Positions 18,649-29,155 of a stretch of 43,357 bases of DNA are shown here, piece after piece. The DNA lies in the NCBI GenBank assembly GCA_015056475.1, contig SVGF01000004.1, positions 1 to 43,357 of the forward strand. The letters are read 5' to 3'. Below the pieces are notes generated by a model. The model did not search any database, had not been told where the DNA came from, and worked only from the letters and a program-made list of their open reading frames with translations. This DNA is from Clostridiales bacterium. GTDB lineage: Bacteria; Bacillota; Clostridia; HGM11327. The translations under genes and the position numbers were made by a program. The number at the start of each line of letters is the position of its first letter. Position 1 is the first letter of the stretch.

Positions 18649-18920
18649 TGAGCATTCCTCCCACAAAATAATGATTCACCACGCAGTATATATAATTATA
18701 CCATATTTAACCATAAAATACAACACAAAATATTAAGTTTATATGTATAAACAGAAAACAATGGATGAACATTTTAATCCAATCTTGTGAATTAAATGTA
18801 AATTATTATTTTATGGCTGAAATATGATTGCATTTTACGGGGTTTTATGGTAAAATATTGGATAGTATCTATCGGTGTTTGAAATTACAAACTTTTTTCG
18901 GTTTTTGTGGGATTACAGCA

Positions 18921-18949
18921 TTGACAAAGATTGAATTTTCGTATATAAT
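18921..18949 (+). promoter_or_regulatory. Sigma-A promoter of the secD operon
   Basis: TTGACA (18921-18926), 17 bp, TATAAT (18944-18949). Confidence 0.85.
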
Positions 18950-19035
18950 ATACTGTATAGGATATGACGAGTGTGCTTAGCTGACAACGGGCATTTTTCG
19001 TCAAAAGAAAGTTGTTAGAGAAAAGGGTTATTGTT

Positions 19036-20307
19036 ATGAATAAGAAGAAACGCAGTATTTTCTATCTGATTCTTACTGTACTTGTTACAGCTCTTGTTGG
19101 CGTAGTACAGATAACGGGTATGCCGCTGTGGACACCTTGGGAAGTAGTTCCCATGATCGGCGAGATCGAGCTCGGTCTTGACCTTCAGGGCGGTATGCGT
19201 GTAGTATATCAGGCAGACTTTACAGGATTGGAAGTTGAAGATGAGGCGGCAAGCCTTCAGGGTGCTATGGACGTATTGAGAACACGTCTTGATACAGCAG
19301 GCTACACAGAAGCTACTATCACAAAGCAGGGCAACGATCAGATCGTTGTTGAAGTGCCCGGCGTTGGCGATGCAAACGAGCTTTCTGACGTATTGATGGC
19401 TCCGGCTGTGCTTGAGTTCAGAGATCCCGACGGTAAAATAGTTCTCCTTACAGGTGAGGACGTTGAGAGCGCAAAGGCTCTTTATTCACCTGATGCCGGT
19501 TATTTTGTATCTCTTGATTTTAACGAAGAAGGCAAGAAAAAGTTTGCAGACGCTACAAGCAAGTACGTTGGCAAGACTATAAACATCTATCTTGATGAAG
19601 AATGCATCTCAAGCCCCAACGTTAAGGAAACTATTGCAGGCGGCGAGGCTATGATCACAGGTGACTTTACACTTGAGCAGGTACAGAATCTTGCAAACCT
19701 CATTCAGAGCGGTGCATTGCCGATCCCGTTGAACGAGATCGCTATTAAGAACGTTGGTGCTACACTCGGTGCAGGTTCATTGGAAAAGACACTTATCGCT
19801 GGTCTTATTGCTATTGCGATCATTTTCCTCTTCATGCTCCTTGTTTACAGATTGCCCGGTCTTATGGCTGACCTTGCACTTGCTATCTACCTTGTGCTTA
19901 TGGTATGGGCATTGTATGCATTCGACGTTACACTTACACTCTCCGGTATTGCAGGTATCATCCTTTCTATCGGTATGGCGGTTGACGCTAACGTAGTAAT
20001 CTTCGAGAGAATCAAGGAAGAGCTTTTGCTCGGCAGATCCTTGAAGAATTCTATCGAAAAGGGCTTTAATAACGCTATCGTGGCAGTCCTTGATGCTAAC
20101 ATCACAACAATGATCGCGGTTATCGTTCTTGCTATTTTCGGCACAGGTACGGTTCAGGGCTTTGCTGTTACACTCGGTATCGGTATCGTACTCTCCATTG
20201 TAACAGAGGTTATTATCGTTCGTACGTTCCTCAGATGGGTGTGCAACATGGGTGCAAAGAACCCCAAGCTCTACGGTGTTAAATTGGAGGAGGTAAAGAA
20301 TGCGTAA
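19036..20307 (+). CDS. secD: Protein translocase subunit SecD
   Basis: ELGLDLQGGMRVVYQ, SecD P1 region, and C-terminal TM region with GMAVDANVVIFERIKEEL. Confidence 0.97.
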   Translation: MNKKKRSIFYLILTVLVTALVGVVQITGMPLWTPWEVVPMIGEIELGLDLQGGMRVVYQADFTGLEVEDEAASLQGAMDVLRTRLDTAGYTEATITKQGNDQIVVEVPGVGDANELSDVLMAPAVLEFRDPDGKIVLLTGEDVESAKALYSPDAGYFVSLDFNEEGKKKFADATSKYVGKTINIYLDEECISSPNVKETIAGGEAMITGDFTLEQVQNLANLIQSGALPIPLNEIAIKNVGATLGAGSLEKTLIAGLIAIAIIFLFMLLVYRLPGLMADLALAIYLVLMVWALYAFDVTLTLSGIAGIILSIGMAVDANVVIFERIKEELLLGRSLKNSIEKGFNNAIVAVLDANITTMIAVIVLAIFGTGTVQGFAVTLGIGIVLSIVTEVIIVRTFLRWVCNMGAKNPKLYGVKLEEVKNA

Positions 20308-21196
20308 TTTTGATTTTTGCGGAAAGTGGAAACAGATCTTTGCTGTTCCGGTAATTCTTTTGGTTCTCGGTGTAGTCCTTTTCTTTACGGTTGGCCTCAA
20401 CATCGGTGTTGACTTCAGCGGCGGCTCTCTTATTTATGCAGAGATAGGTAGCGACAAGTTTGAGGTTGACGAGATCAGATCGATAGTTAATAAGCACACA
20501 GCTAACGCTACTGTTTCTTATTCAGGTAACAATAACGTTGGTGTAGATATCAGACTTGGCGGTAGCGACGATGCTACTGAGGTTCAGGATAAGATCATCG
20601 CTGAAATTTGCGAAAAGTACGGTATTGGTCAGGATAAGATCGAGGTTGAATACGTTGGACCTACGATCGGTAAGAGCTTGCTTACAAATGCTTCTATCGC
20701 TCTTTTGATAGCATTTGTACTCATGCTTGTTTATATCTGGGTGAGATTCGAGCTCTTCTCAGGTCTTACGGCGTTGATCGCACTTGTTCATGACGTTATT
20801 ATTACGTTCGTATTCGTAATGTTGTTTAACGTTCAGATCAATACTCCTTTTATTGCGGCTATACTTACTATCGTTGGTTATTCCATCAACAATACGATCA
20901 TTATCTTCGATAGAATTCGTTACAACTCCACACTTCTTGGTGGCAAGGCTACAAAGAACGAGATAGTAAATACAAGTATCAGAGAAACAATGAAGCGTTC
21001 CATCAATACAACTATCACAACACTTATTGCGCTTGTTGCTCTTTACGTGCTCGGTGTTGAGTCCATCAAGACTTTTGTATTGCCGATCATTGTTGGTGTA
21101 CTTGCAGGTTTCTTCTCATCTGTTGCTATGACAGGTCCTATGTGGGTGCTTCTCACAAAGAACAAGGATGCAAAGCTCAAGTCTGTTAAGATCTGA
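20300..21196 (+). CDS. secF: Protein translocase subunit SecF
   Basis: NIGVDFSGGSLI, GYSINNTIIIFDRIRYN. Overlaps the secD stop by 8 nt, SD gaggagg. Confidence 0.97.
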   Translation: MRNFDFCGKWKQIFAVPVILLVLGVVLFFTVGLNIGVDFSGGSLIYAEIGSDKFEVDEIRSIVNKHTANATVSYSGNNNVGVDIRLGGSDDATEVQDKIIAEICEKYGIGQDKIEVEYVGPTIGKSLLTNASIALLIAFVLMLVYIWVRFELFSGLTALIALVHDVIITFVFVMLFNVQINTPFIAAILTIVGYSINNTIIIFDRIRYNSTLLGGKATKNEIVNTSIRETMKRSINTTITTLIALVALYVLGVESIKTFVLPIIVGVLAGFFSSVAMTGPMWVLLTKNKDAKLKSVKI

Positions 21197-21218
21197 TAAC
21201 GGATATTTAATTTGAATC

Positions 21219-21280
21219 AAAGCACGGATGCCGTGATCTTCCGCATGTGCGGTATGCGGTCTCCGTGCTTTATTGTTTTT
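21219..21280 (+). terminator. Terminator-like stem with a branched loop after secF
   Basis: AAAGCACGGA / TCCGTGCTTT closing stem, inner CCGCA-tg-TGCGG stem, then attgttttt. Confidence 0.6.
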
Positions 21281-21305
21281 ATAAAAACTTCGGGAGGAAT
21301 ACAGG

Positions 21306-23711
21306 ATGGCAGTTATCAACAAAAAATCTATAGCAGATCCGCAGGATATTTGCCGTCTTGCAGTAGGTCTTGGAGTTTCAAACGCCACGGCGGCGGTATT
21401 GATAAACAGAGGGATCAACAGCGAGGAAATTGGCAGACAGTTTCTTGACTGTGACGACTCTTGTGTGAACGATCCTTTCGAAATGCTCTCAATGTATGAG
21501 GCTGTTGCCCTTATTGACGAAGCTATTGAAGAACAAAGAAGGATAACCATATACGGAGATTATGACGTTGACGGAATAACGTCCGTTTGCATATTATATA
21601 AGTATCTGAAGTCAATTGGCGCAAGGGTTAATTGCTACATTCCCAATCGATTTACTGAGGGTTACGGCTTGAATATGGACGCTGTAGCAAAGATCGCATC
21701 AAAGGGCACGGACATTATCATTTCCATTGACTGCGGAATTACGTCAGTTACCGAAATTGCTCTTGCAAAGGAGCTTGGTATGGATGTGATGATAGTTGAC
21801 CACCACAATCCGCCAAAGGATCTTCCCGACGCGGACGTCATACTCAACCCCAAGCAGATAGACTGCCCATATCCGTTCAAGGAGCTTTGCAGTGCAGGGC
21901 TTGCTATCAAGATCGTTGAGGCGCACGGCGGCAGAGAGGCGGCTGCAGAGTTTTATGATATTGCGGCAATAGGCACGGTGGCGGACGTTGTGCCTTTGCT
22001 CAACGAAAACAGATATTACGTAAAAAAGGGCATAGAAAAGATAAACACCTCGCCGTGCTTTGGCGTAAAGGCTCTCAAAACTGTTGCGGGCTATCAGGAC
22101 AAAGCAATAAGCGCAAGGGGGATAGCCTTTGGGCTTGCACCGCGCCTTAATGCGGCGGGCAGAATGTCAAGCGCAAAGGACGGACTCAATATGTTCCTTG
22201 CCGAGGATTTTAAGTCCGCATTCGATATAGCTGTAAAGCTCAATGAATATAACGATGAGCGCAGAAAGATCGAGCAGGAAATATACACTACCGGCATGGA
22301 TGCAAGTGTTATAGGGAATATGTGCAACAAAAAGGTGAACGTTGTCTGTGGTAACGGCTGGAATAAGGGCGTTATTGGCATTGCGGCGTCGCGCTTTGTG
22401 GAGCAGTATCATCGCCCCACGGTGGTAATATCGTGCGCTGAGGACATTTGTACGGCGTCTGCACGCAGTATTGATGGCTTTGACATATATCTTGCTTTGT
22501 GTGAGTGCAAGGATCTATTTACAAAATTCGGCGGACATTCACAGGCCGCGGGCTTTTCGTTGCCCATGAGCAATATTCCCGAATTTATAAGAAGATTTGA
22601 AGAATATGCCGAGGCTAACATTACGGAGGAGATGCTCATTCCCGCAATAGAATGCGAGATAAAGCTTTCACCCGCTGATATTGATACAAGGCTTGCAAAG
22701 GAGCTTTCTTTGCTTGAACCGTTTGGTAAGGATAACGAGCCGCCGCTGTTTTGGGCTGATATGCTCGAATTCAAGAATGCCGTTGTGATCGGTAAAGAAA
22801 AAAACGTGCTCAAGGCATCCGTCAATGCGGGCGGTGCAACCATTGATTGTGTTGGCTTTGGTAAGGCGGATTACATAAACGTAGCAGGCTGTTCTGCTCC
22901 CAAAAGCGCGGTTTTTTCCGTTGATCTCAACCATTGGCAAGGTGTTGAAAAGGTTCAGCTTGCATTAAAGGACGTAAAAATTACGGTAAGATCACAAGGT
23001 GATATTGATGCCGTTATAAACGCAATGGAATCCAGACTTTTTGAAGCGTTTGATGCGGGCTTTGCCGTGGATTCATCCGTTTGCCAAGCTCAAGTATCGG
23101 TTGAAGATATGTTTGAAGCGGTAAAAGCACACAGAATGGGCTCGCTCATAATTGTGAACGACAGGGATACGCTCAATAAATTGCTCAGCCTCGTCATAAT
23201 AAACGATTTTGGCTCGGATATTGATATTCATATCGGAACTTTGCCAAAAAATCACGAATTCGGCGCGAATACGATTCTTGCAATGCCGTATGAGGACTGC
23301 ATCCCCGCAGGCGAGTTTGCAAGAGTGTACGTTTCTCAGCATACAAACGTTGAAAAGCTCAAAGAGATAAAAAATTATACCGTTTACGAGTCTTTATCAC
23401 CGTATTCAATAATAACAAAGCGCGACAGAAATTCATTTGCCGCAATGTATAAGGCACTTCATGAGCTTGCACCAAAGCTCTATCAATGGGGTACCTTGCA
23501 GGGCGTGGTAGATGCGGTTGAGACCATTGTGGGTGGAGCTGTCAGCGTGTTTGACTTAAAAGTTGTGCTTGGTGTATTCAAGCAGTTGGAATTTTTAACG
23601 TTTGAATCTCAAGACGGTATGATAAAGGTCAGCTTTTCGGATAAAATAGTAAAACGACAGCTTACACAGAGTGAGTTGTTCAACAGATATTGTGAATTAA
23701 CCGTTCAATAA
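21306..23711 (+). CDS. recJ: Single-stranded-DNA-specific exonuclease RecJ
   Basis: ITIYGDYDVDGITS, VDHHNP, RLNAAGRM and GGHSQAAGFS motifs. Confidence 0.96.
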   Translation: MAVINKKSIADPQDICRLAVGLGVSNATAAVLINRGINSEEIGRQFLDCDDSCVNDPFEMLSMYEAVALIDEAIEEQRRITIYGDYDVDGITSVCILYKYLKSIGARVNCYIPNRFTEGYGLNMDAVAKIASKGTDIIISIDCGITSVTEIALAKELGMDVMIVDHHNPPKDLPDADVILNPKQIDCPYPFKELCSAGLAIKIVEAHGGREAAAEFYDIAAIGTVADVVPLLNENRYYVKKGIEKINTSPCFGVKALKTVAGYQDKAISARGIAFGLAPRLNAAGRMSSAKDGLNMFLAEDFKSAFDIAVKLNEYNDERRKIEQEIYTTGMDASVIGNMCNKKVNVVCGNGWNKGVIGIAASRFVEQYHRPTVVISCAEDICTASARSIDGFDIYLALCECKDLFTKFGGHSQAAGFSLPMSNIPEFIRRFEEYAEANITEEMLIPAIECEIKLSPADIDTRLAKELSLLEPFGKDNEPPLFWADMLEFKNAVVIGKEKNVLKASVNAGGATIDCVGFGKADYINVAGCSAPKSAVFSVDLNHWQGVEKVQLALKDVKITVRSQGDIDAVINAMESRLFEAFDAGFAVDSSVCQAQVSVEDMFEAVKAHRMGSLIIVNDRDTLNKLLSLVIINDFGSDIDIHIGTLPKNHEFGANTILAMPYEDCIPAGEFARVYVSQHTNVEKLKEIKNYTVYESLSPYSIITKRDRNSFAAMYKALHELAPKLYQWGTLQGVVDAVETIVGGAVSVFDLKVVLGVFKQLEFLTFESQDGMIKVSFSDKIVKRQLTQSELFNRYCELTVQ

Positions 23712-23723
23712 GGAGGTATTTAT

Positions 23724-24248
23724 ATGGATCTTAAGGACAAAATCAGAGTAATAGAGGATTTTCCTAAGCCGGGAATCAGCTTTAAGGACGTTACAACGCT
23801 TTTTCTTGATGCAGAAGGCTTTGCAGAAATGGTGCGTCAGACTGTTGATATTGCAAAAACAATGGAGTTTGACCTTATAGCGGCTCCCGAAGCAAGAGCT
23901 TTTATAATGGCGGCACCCATTGCATACGAAATGGGTAAGGGCATAGTATTGGTAAGAAAGCCCGGCAAGCTCCCGGGTAATACAGTTAAGCAGGAATACG
24001 CTCTTGAATACGGCACAAACGAGCTTTACGTACACGATGATTCAGTAAAGCCCGGACAGAGAGTGCTCATCGTTGACGATCTTATTGCAACGGGTGGCTC
24101 TGCAATGGCAACAGCAAAACTTATAGAAAAGCTTGGCGGTGTGGTTGCGGGATTCATATTTATAAGCGAGCTCACAGCGCTGGGCGGCAGGCAGGTGCTT
24201 AAGGATTACAGAGTGGAATCGCTCGTGGAATACGACGACGTGGAATAA
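23724..24248 (+). CDS. apt: Adenine phosphoribosyltransferase
   Basis: DFPKPGISFKDVTTL, VLIVDDLIATGGSA. Confidence 0.98.
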   Translation: MDLKDKIRVIEDFPKPGISFKDVTTLFLDAEGFAEMVRQTVDIAKTMEFDLIAAPEARAFIMAAPIAYEMGKGIVLVRKPGKLPGNTVKQEYALEYGTNELYVHDDSVKPGQRVLIVDDLIATGGSAMATAKLIEKLGGVVAGFIFISELTALGGRQVLKDYRVESLVEYDDVE

Positions 24249-24281
24249 TATAAATACGAAATTTTAAGGGGAGAGAATAAC

Positions 24282-26459
24282 ATGGATGTGGTAGAGGCTG
24301 CAAAAAAAGAGCTTGTCAGCTTGATAAAAAAGCAATACGGCGAGAGTGCTTGGTGGGATTATGAGGGCGCATTCAATAAGGCGTGCGAGCTTCATAAGGA
24401 TCAGAAGCGCTTTTCTGGTGCGCCCTATATAGTGCACCCCATCCACGTTGCATATACTCTTGCTGAGCTGGGAATGGATATGGCTACCATCAAGGCAGGC
24501 TTGCTTCACGATACTGTGGAGGATACTCCCTATACAAAGGATCAGCTCAAGAGGGATTTTGGTGAGGACGTTGCCACACTTGTTGAGGCTGTTACCAAAA
24601 TAGATAAATACGAATACTCAAGTAAGGTTGAGCGTCAGGCGGAAAATTGGCGTAAAATGCTCATTGCAACCGCAAAGGACGTAAGAGTTATAGTTATCAA
24701 GCTTGCAGACAGACTTGATAATTTAAGAACTCTTGAGTTTATGACTAACGAAAAACAGCGCAACAAGGCGTATGAAACCTTGGAAATATATGCCCCCCTT
24801 GCTCACCGACTTGGTATGTTCAAGATAAAGTGGGAGCTTGAGGATCTTTCGTTGAAGTATATAGATCCCGTATCGTATACCGATATTGCAAAGAGAGTGG
24901 CGCAAAAGCGTGATGAACGAGAGGCATACGTGAGCGCGCTGATACAAAAGCTTTCAACAAAGCTCAAGGAAAACGGCATTGAGGCGGATATTAAGGGCAG
25001 ACCAAAGAGCTTTTACAGCATATACCACAAAATGTATATCAAAAACCTTGAGTTTGACCAGATATATGACCTTATAGCATTGAGAGTTGTGGTTAAAACA
25101 AAGCTTGATTGCTACATTGTAATGGCAATGGTGCACGAACTGTGGAAGCCCATTTTCAACAGATTCAAGGACTATATCAACTGCCCCAAGCCAAACAATT
25201 ATCAGTCGTTGCATACAACGGTAATTGACGAAGAAAACGGTGAAACATTTGAGGTTCAGATAAGGACCGAGGAGATGCACAGAGTTGCCGAATACGGTGT
25301 TGCGGCTCATTGGAAGTACAAAGAGGGCGAGGCTGACGGTGATTCATCGTTTGAAACGCTCATGGCAAAGCTCAGGGAGCTTCTTGAGTGGCAGAATGAG
25401 GATCACGATGCTGAGGACTTCATTGCCGCAGTCAAGCAGGATCTTGTGGTTGACGAAGTGCTTGTATTTACACCAAAGGGCGACATCAAGAGCTTGCCAA
25501 GCGGCTCAACACCTATCGACTTTGCATACAGCATTCACACTCAGGTAGGTAACACCTGCACAAGTGCTCAGGTAAACGGAAAATTAGTACCATTGACGTA
25601 CGTTTTGCAGACGGGCGACATCGTAGGCATCAAAACCTCTCCCAACGCAAAGCCATCGCGTGATTGGCTCAACGTTATCAAGAGCACGCAGGCAAGGGAA
25701 AAGATAAAGCAGTATTTCAAAAAGACTAACCGCGAGGATAATATTGCACGCGGTAAGGATATGCTCGAAAAGAACGCCATCCGTCAGGGCTATAATCTCA
25801 GCGCACTCATGAGAAAGGAGTGGTTGCAGACGGTTATGGATAAGCACGGATATAAAACGGTCGATGATCTTTATGCCGCTGTAGGCTATGGCGGAATTAC
25901 AACGAATAAGATCCTGTTCAGACTTATTGAGCTTTTCAAGGCTGAGCTTCAAAAGAAGCCCGAGATCGGTCAGGATGCTTATATCGAGATTGAGAATACC
26001 ACAAAAAAGCGTTCAGTATCAAAGGGCGTTATGATACCGGGCGTTGAAAACGTGCTCACTCATATGGCTCCGTGCTGTATGCCTGTTCCGGGCGACGATA
26101 TTATTGGCTACGTTACTCAGGGTAAGGGCGTTACAGTCCACAGGATCGATTGCTCCAACGTAAGGCGCTACGTTGAGGAGGGTTATCACGTACTTGACGT
26201 TAAGTGGGAGAAGGGCTATTCAGGTCTTTTCCCTGCAAGAGTGGATATTTGCGCGTTTGATACCGCAAACGTAAACAAGATTGCGGCCGATACCGTTTTG
26301 GCGTTGGCTGATATGGGCATAGAGCTTGTTTCGCTCACGCCCGAGAGGGATAAAAATATAATTCACGTTAAGCTCAACGTGAAGAATAAGGACCAGCTTA
26401 CAGCGTTCATAAACAGAATGTCAAGCAAGGCAGGCGTAAGCGAGGTTTACAGAAGATAA
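24282..26459 (+). CDS. relA: RelA/SpoT bifunctional (p)ppGpp synthetase/hydrolase
   Basis: HD domain (GLLHDTVEDT), synthetase motif (RPKSFYSIYHKM), TGS (VFTPKGDIKSLPSGSTPIDFAYSIHTQVG) and ACT domains. Confidence 0.97.
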   Translation: MDVVEAAKKELVSLIKKQYGESAWWDYEGAFNKACELHKDQKRFSGAPYIVHPIHVAYTLAELGMDMATIKAGLLHDTVEDTPYTKDQLKRDFGEDVATLVEAVTKIDKYEYSSKVERQAENWRKMLIATAKDVRVIVIKLADRLDNLRTLEFMTNEKQRNKAYETLEIYAPLAHRLGMFKIKWELEDLSLKYIDPVSYTDIAKRVAQKRDEREAYVSALIQKLSTKLKENGIEADIKGRPKSFYSIYHKMYIKNLEFDQIYDLIALRVVVKTKLDCYIVMAMVHELWKPIFNRFKDYINCPKPNNYQSLHTTVIDEENGETFEVQIRTEEMHRVAEYGVAAHWKYKEGEADGDSSFETLMAKLRELLEWQNEDHDAEDFIAAVKQDLVVDEVLVFTPKGDIKSLPSGSTPIDFAYSIHTQVGNTCTSAQVNGKLVPLTYVLQTGDIVGIKTSPNAKPSRDWLNVIKSTQAREKIKQYFKKTNREDNIARGKDMLEKNAIRQGYNLSALMRKEWLQTVMDKHGYKTVDDLYAAVGYGGITTNKILFRLIELFKAELQKKPEIGQDAYIEIENTTKKRSVSKGVMIPGVENVLTHMAPCCMPVPGDDIIGYVTQGKGVTVHRIDCSNVRRYVEEGYHVLDVKWEKGYSGLFPARVDICAFDTANVNKIAADTVLALADMGIELVSLTPERDKNIIHVKLNVKNKDQLTAFINRMSSKAGVSEVYRR

Positions 26460-26513
26460 TAATTCGGGGGGCTTTTATTTATAAGTCCCCCAACAGACTA
26501 TATCGGAGGAAAA

Positions 26514-26960
26514 ATGAGAACAGTTGTTCAGAGAGTAAGATCTTCATCGGTTGAGATAGACGGAAAAATCGTCGGCAAAATAGACAAAGGCCTTATGATA
26601 CTCGTTGGAATACGCCATGATGACACCAAAAAGCAGGTTGAATGGATGGCGGATAAAATTAAAAAGCTCAGAATTTTTGAGGATGAAGACGGAAAGATGA
26701 ATCTTTCGGCAAAGGATGTCGGTGCGGGGTATCTCATTGTATCACAGTTTACGCTTTACGGTGATTGCAAAAAGGGCACTCGCCCAAGCTTTACGGATGC
26801 GGCTGTGCCTTCTGTTGCAATTCCGTTGTATGAATATTTTATAGAGCTGATGAAAGCTGACGGTGATAACGTTCAAACGGGTGAATTCGGTGCGGATATG
26901 CTGGTATCCATAGAGAATGACGGTCCCGTTACAATGGTAATAGACCGAAATAACGAGTAA
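26514..26960 (+). CDS. dtd: D-aminoacyl-tRNA deacylase
   Basis: MRTVVQRV start, SQFTLYGDCKKGTRPSF and GPVTMVID motifs. Confidence 0.97.
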   Translation: MRTVVQRVRSSSVEIDGKIVGKIDKGLMILVGIRHDDTKKQVEWMADKIKKLRIFEDEDGKMNLSAKDVGAGYLIVSQFTLYGDCKKGTRPSFTDAAVPSVAIPLYEYFIELMKADGDNVQTGEFGADMLVSIENDGPVTMVIDRNNE

Positions 26961-26971
26961 GGCAGGATATT

Positions 26972-27613
26972 ATGATACAAATTGAAACCATCGTCGTAAG
27001 CCCGTATTCTGTTAATTGCTACGTGCTTTATTGTGAGAATACAAAGGACGCAATTATTGTTGATCCGGGTGACGAAGCAAACAAAATAATCAAAACAGTA
27101 TCAAGACTTGGCGTTAACGTCAAGGGTGTCGTGCTCACGCATTGCCACGCAGATCATATTCTTGCACTTGATGATATCAAGGCTCATTATGACGTTCGCC
27201 TCATGATACATAAGGACGAAGCTCCCTTGCTTGCAAACGGCAAGATGAATCTCACACCAATGTTTACGGGCAAAAGCATTGAGCGTGAGGCAGATATCCT
27301 TTTGAGTGACGGCGATATAATAAAAATAGGCGAGCGGGAGATGAAGGTTATTCACACTCCGGGTCACACAAGCGGTTGCTTGTGCCTTTTGGGTGACGGT
27401 GTTCTTGTTTCGGGCGACACTCTCTTTGCGCAAAGCTACGGCAGGACTGATTTCCCCACAGGAGATGCACGTGTGCTTGCGGCTTCGCTTAAAAAGCTTT
27501 TGGAATTGCCGGAGGATACAAGGGTTTATCCCGGACATTACGATTCCAGCACCATAGGCATTGAGAAAAAGTATAACCTTATGGCATCAGAATTGATGGA
27601 GTATTATTTATGA
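26972..27613 (+). CDS. MBL-fold metallohydrolase (glyoxalase II-like)
   Basis: THCHADHI, HTPGHTSGCLCL, SGDTLF motifs. Confidence 0.94.
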   Translation: MIQIETIVVSPYSVNCYVLYCENTKDAIIVDPGDEANKIIKTVSRLGVNVKGVVLTHCHADHILALDDIKAHYDVRLMIHKDEAPLLANGKMNLTPMFTGKSIEREADILLSDGDIIKIGEREMKVIHTPGHTSGCLCLLGDGVLVSGDTLFAQSYGRTDFPTGDARVLAASLKKLLELPEDTRVYPGHYDSSTIGIEKKYNLMASELMEYYL

Positions 27614-29055
27614 TAAGACTTGAGGTAACTCTTGAAAATATAGCAAACGAAGCATCCGAGCTTATAAGGGCTTTCTACCCAAAGCAGGTGGTGGATATTT
27701 CACCCGTGCCGCAACAGACGGAATACGATATGAAAATGACCTGCGTCTGGGACGGTATCAGCTGGAGCACAAGCCTTATTTGCGGTGAGGTCACTATTTG
27801 CCAAACCAAACACGTTGGCGAAATGCTTTGTGACGAGGACGAAATACTTTATAAGCGCAGAGTAAAGGGAGCGTTAAAGGAAACCGTTTATTACGCATTA
27901 AAGGAGCACACGGGCAGAAGTCTTCCTTACGGTATGCTTACGGGTGTAAGACCGTTGGCGATATCGGGAAGATTGCTTGAGGAATGCTCATACGATGAAA
28001 CGATTGACCGACTTATTGCAGAGTACGATATAAGTAACGAAAAGGCTCATCTTTTGGCAACGACCTCAATGGTGCAGACTGAGTACAAACCGAATGATGA
28101 CGACGTGTCACTCTATATTCACGTGCCGTTTTGCACCACGAGATGCAATTATTGCTCATTCCCGTCGGAGCTTGTGGATAAGGTAAAGCCGCACCTTGAT
28201 TCGTATATGGAGGCTCTTGCAAAGGAAACGCAGTTTATTACCGATAATGCAAAGGGCAATTTTGAAGCCATGTACGTAGGCGGTGGCACACCTACGGCTT
28301 TGCCGCATGATAATTTTGAGCGTCTGTGCGAGATATGCCTTGATGCAAAAACAAAAAAGAATATCTCGGAATTTACTCTTGAGGCGGGCAGACCCGATAC
28401 CATCGATGAGGCAAAGCTTAAAATGATGAGATCGGCAGGTGTAACCAGAATAAGCATTAATCCGCAGACGATGAATGATGCCACACTTGAGAGGATAGGC
28501 AGAAAGCACACGAGTGAGGATATAATCAAAACGTTTGAGCTTGCAAGAAAGATTGGCTTTGATAATATCAATATGGACCTCATAGTGGGACTCAGCGGTG
28601 AGAGCACGGCAGACGTTAAGCGCTCCATAGATAGGGTGCTTGAGCTTGAGCCCGAGGGAATCACCGTGCACGTGCTTGCGCTGAAGCATGCATCCGTGCT
28701 GAATCGTGACGGAGTTGACATTTTCGGTTCTATGGACGGTATTGAGGAGCTTATTGCGAGCGAATACAAGGAGCTTGAGGGCAGAGGCTACATTCCTTAC
28801 TACCTTTACAGGCAAAAATATATGCTCGGAGGGCTTGAAAACGTAGGCTTTGCCAAAAAAGGAATGGGCTGCCGCTATAATATCAGAATGATGGACAACC
28901 TCTCAACCTGCTGGGCGGCGGGTGCAGGCTCTATAAGCAAGCGCTGTTACTTAAAGGACACACGCATCGAGCGTGCCGCAAACCCCAAAAATGCGGTGGA
29001 TTATATAAATGGGCTTGATGAGTGCTTAAAAAAGAAGCTTGAGATAATGGATTAA
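27610..29055 (+). CDS. hemZ: HemZ-like radical-SAM coproporphyrinogen III dehydrogenase
   Basis: YIHVPFCTTRCNYCSFPS radical-SAM motif, MYVGGGTPTAL. ATGA overlap with the upstream gene. Confidence 0.92.
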   Translation: MIRLEVTLENIANEASELIRAFYPKQVVDISPVPQQTEYDMKMTCVWDGISWSTSLICGEVTICQTKHVGEMLCDEDEILYKRRVKGALKETVYYALKEHTGRSLPYGMLTGVRPLAISGRLLEECSYDETIDRLIAEYDISNEKAHLLATTSMVQTEYKPNDDDVSLYIHVPFCTTRCNYCSFPSELVDKVKPHLDSYMEALAKETQFITDNAKGNFEAMYVGGGTPTALPHDNFERLCEICLDAKTKKNISEFTLEAGRPDTIDEAKLKMMRSAGVTRISINPQTMNDATLERIGRKHTSEDIIKTFELARKIGFDNINMDLIVGLSGESTADVKRSIDRVLELEPEGITVHVLALKHASVLNRDGVDIFGSMDGIEELIASEYKELEGRGYIPYYLYRQKYMLGGLENVGFAKKGMGCRYNIRMMDNLSTCWAAGAGSISKRCYLKDTRIERAANPKNAVDYINGLDECLKKKLEIMD

Positions 29056-29061
29056 ATAAAA

Positions 29062-29104
29062 TGCAGAGAAGTATGGTATTTCGTACTGCTCTGCACTTTT
29101 TGTA
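29062..29104 (+). terminator. Intrinsic terminator after hemZ
   Basis: TGCAGAG...CTCTGCA stem then cttttt; extended by AGTA/TACT across one mismatch. Confidence 0.75.
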
Positions 29105-29155
29105 TATATGGCGCTTATATCATTGTAGAAGTAAAAATTATTTTTGCGATTTGAG

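Noticed and set aside
19777-20403. 208-aa antisense ORF opposite secD/secF
   Set aside because: Shadow ORF inside a clearly coding secD; Cys/His/Lys-rich composition typical of reverse-strand translation.
28149-28815. 206-aa and 219-aa antisense ORFs opposite hemZ
   Set aside because: Overlapping shadow ORFs in two frames opposite a conserved radical-SAM gene.
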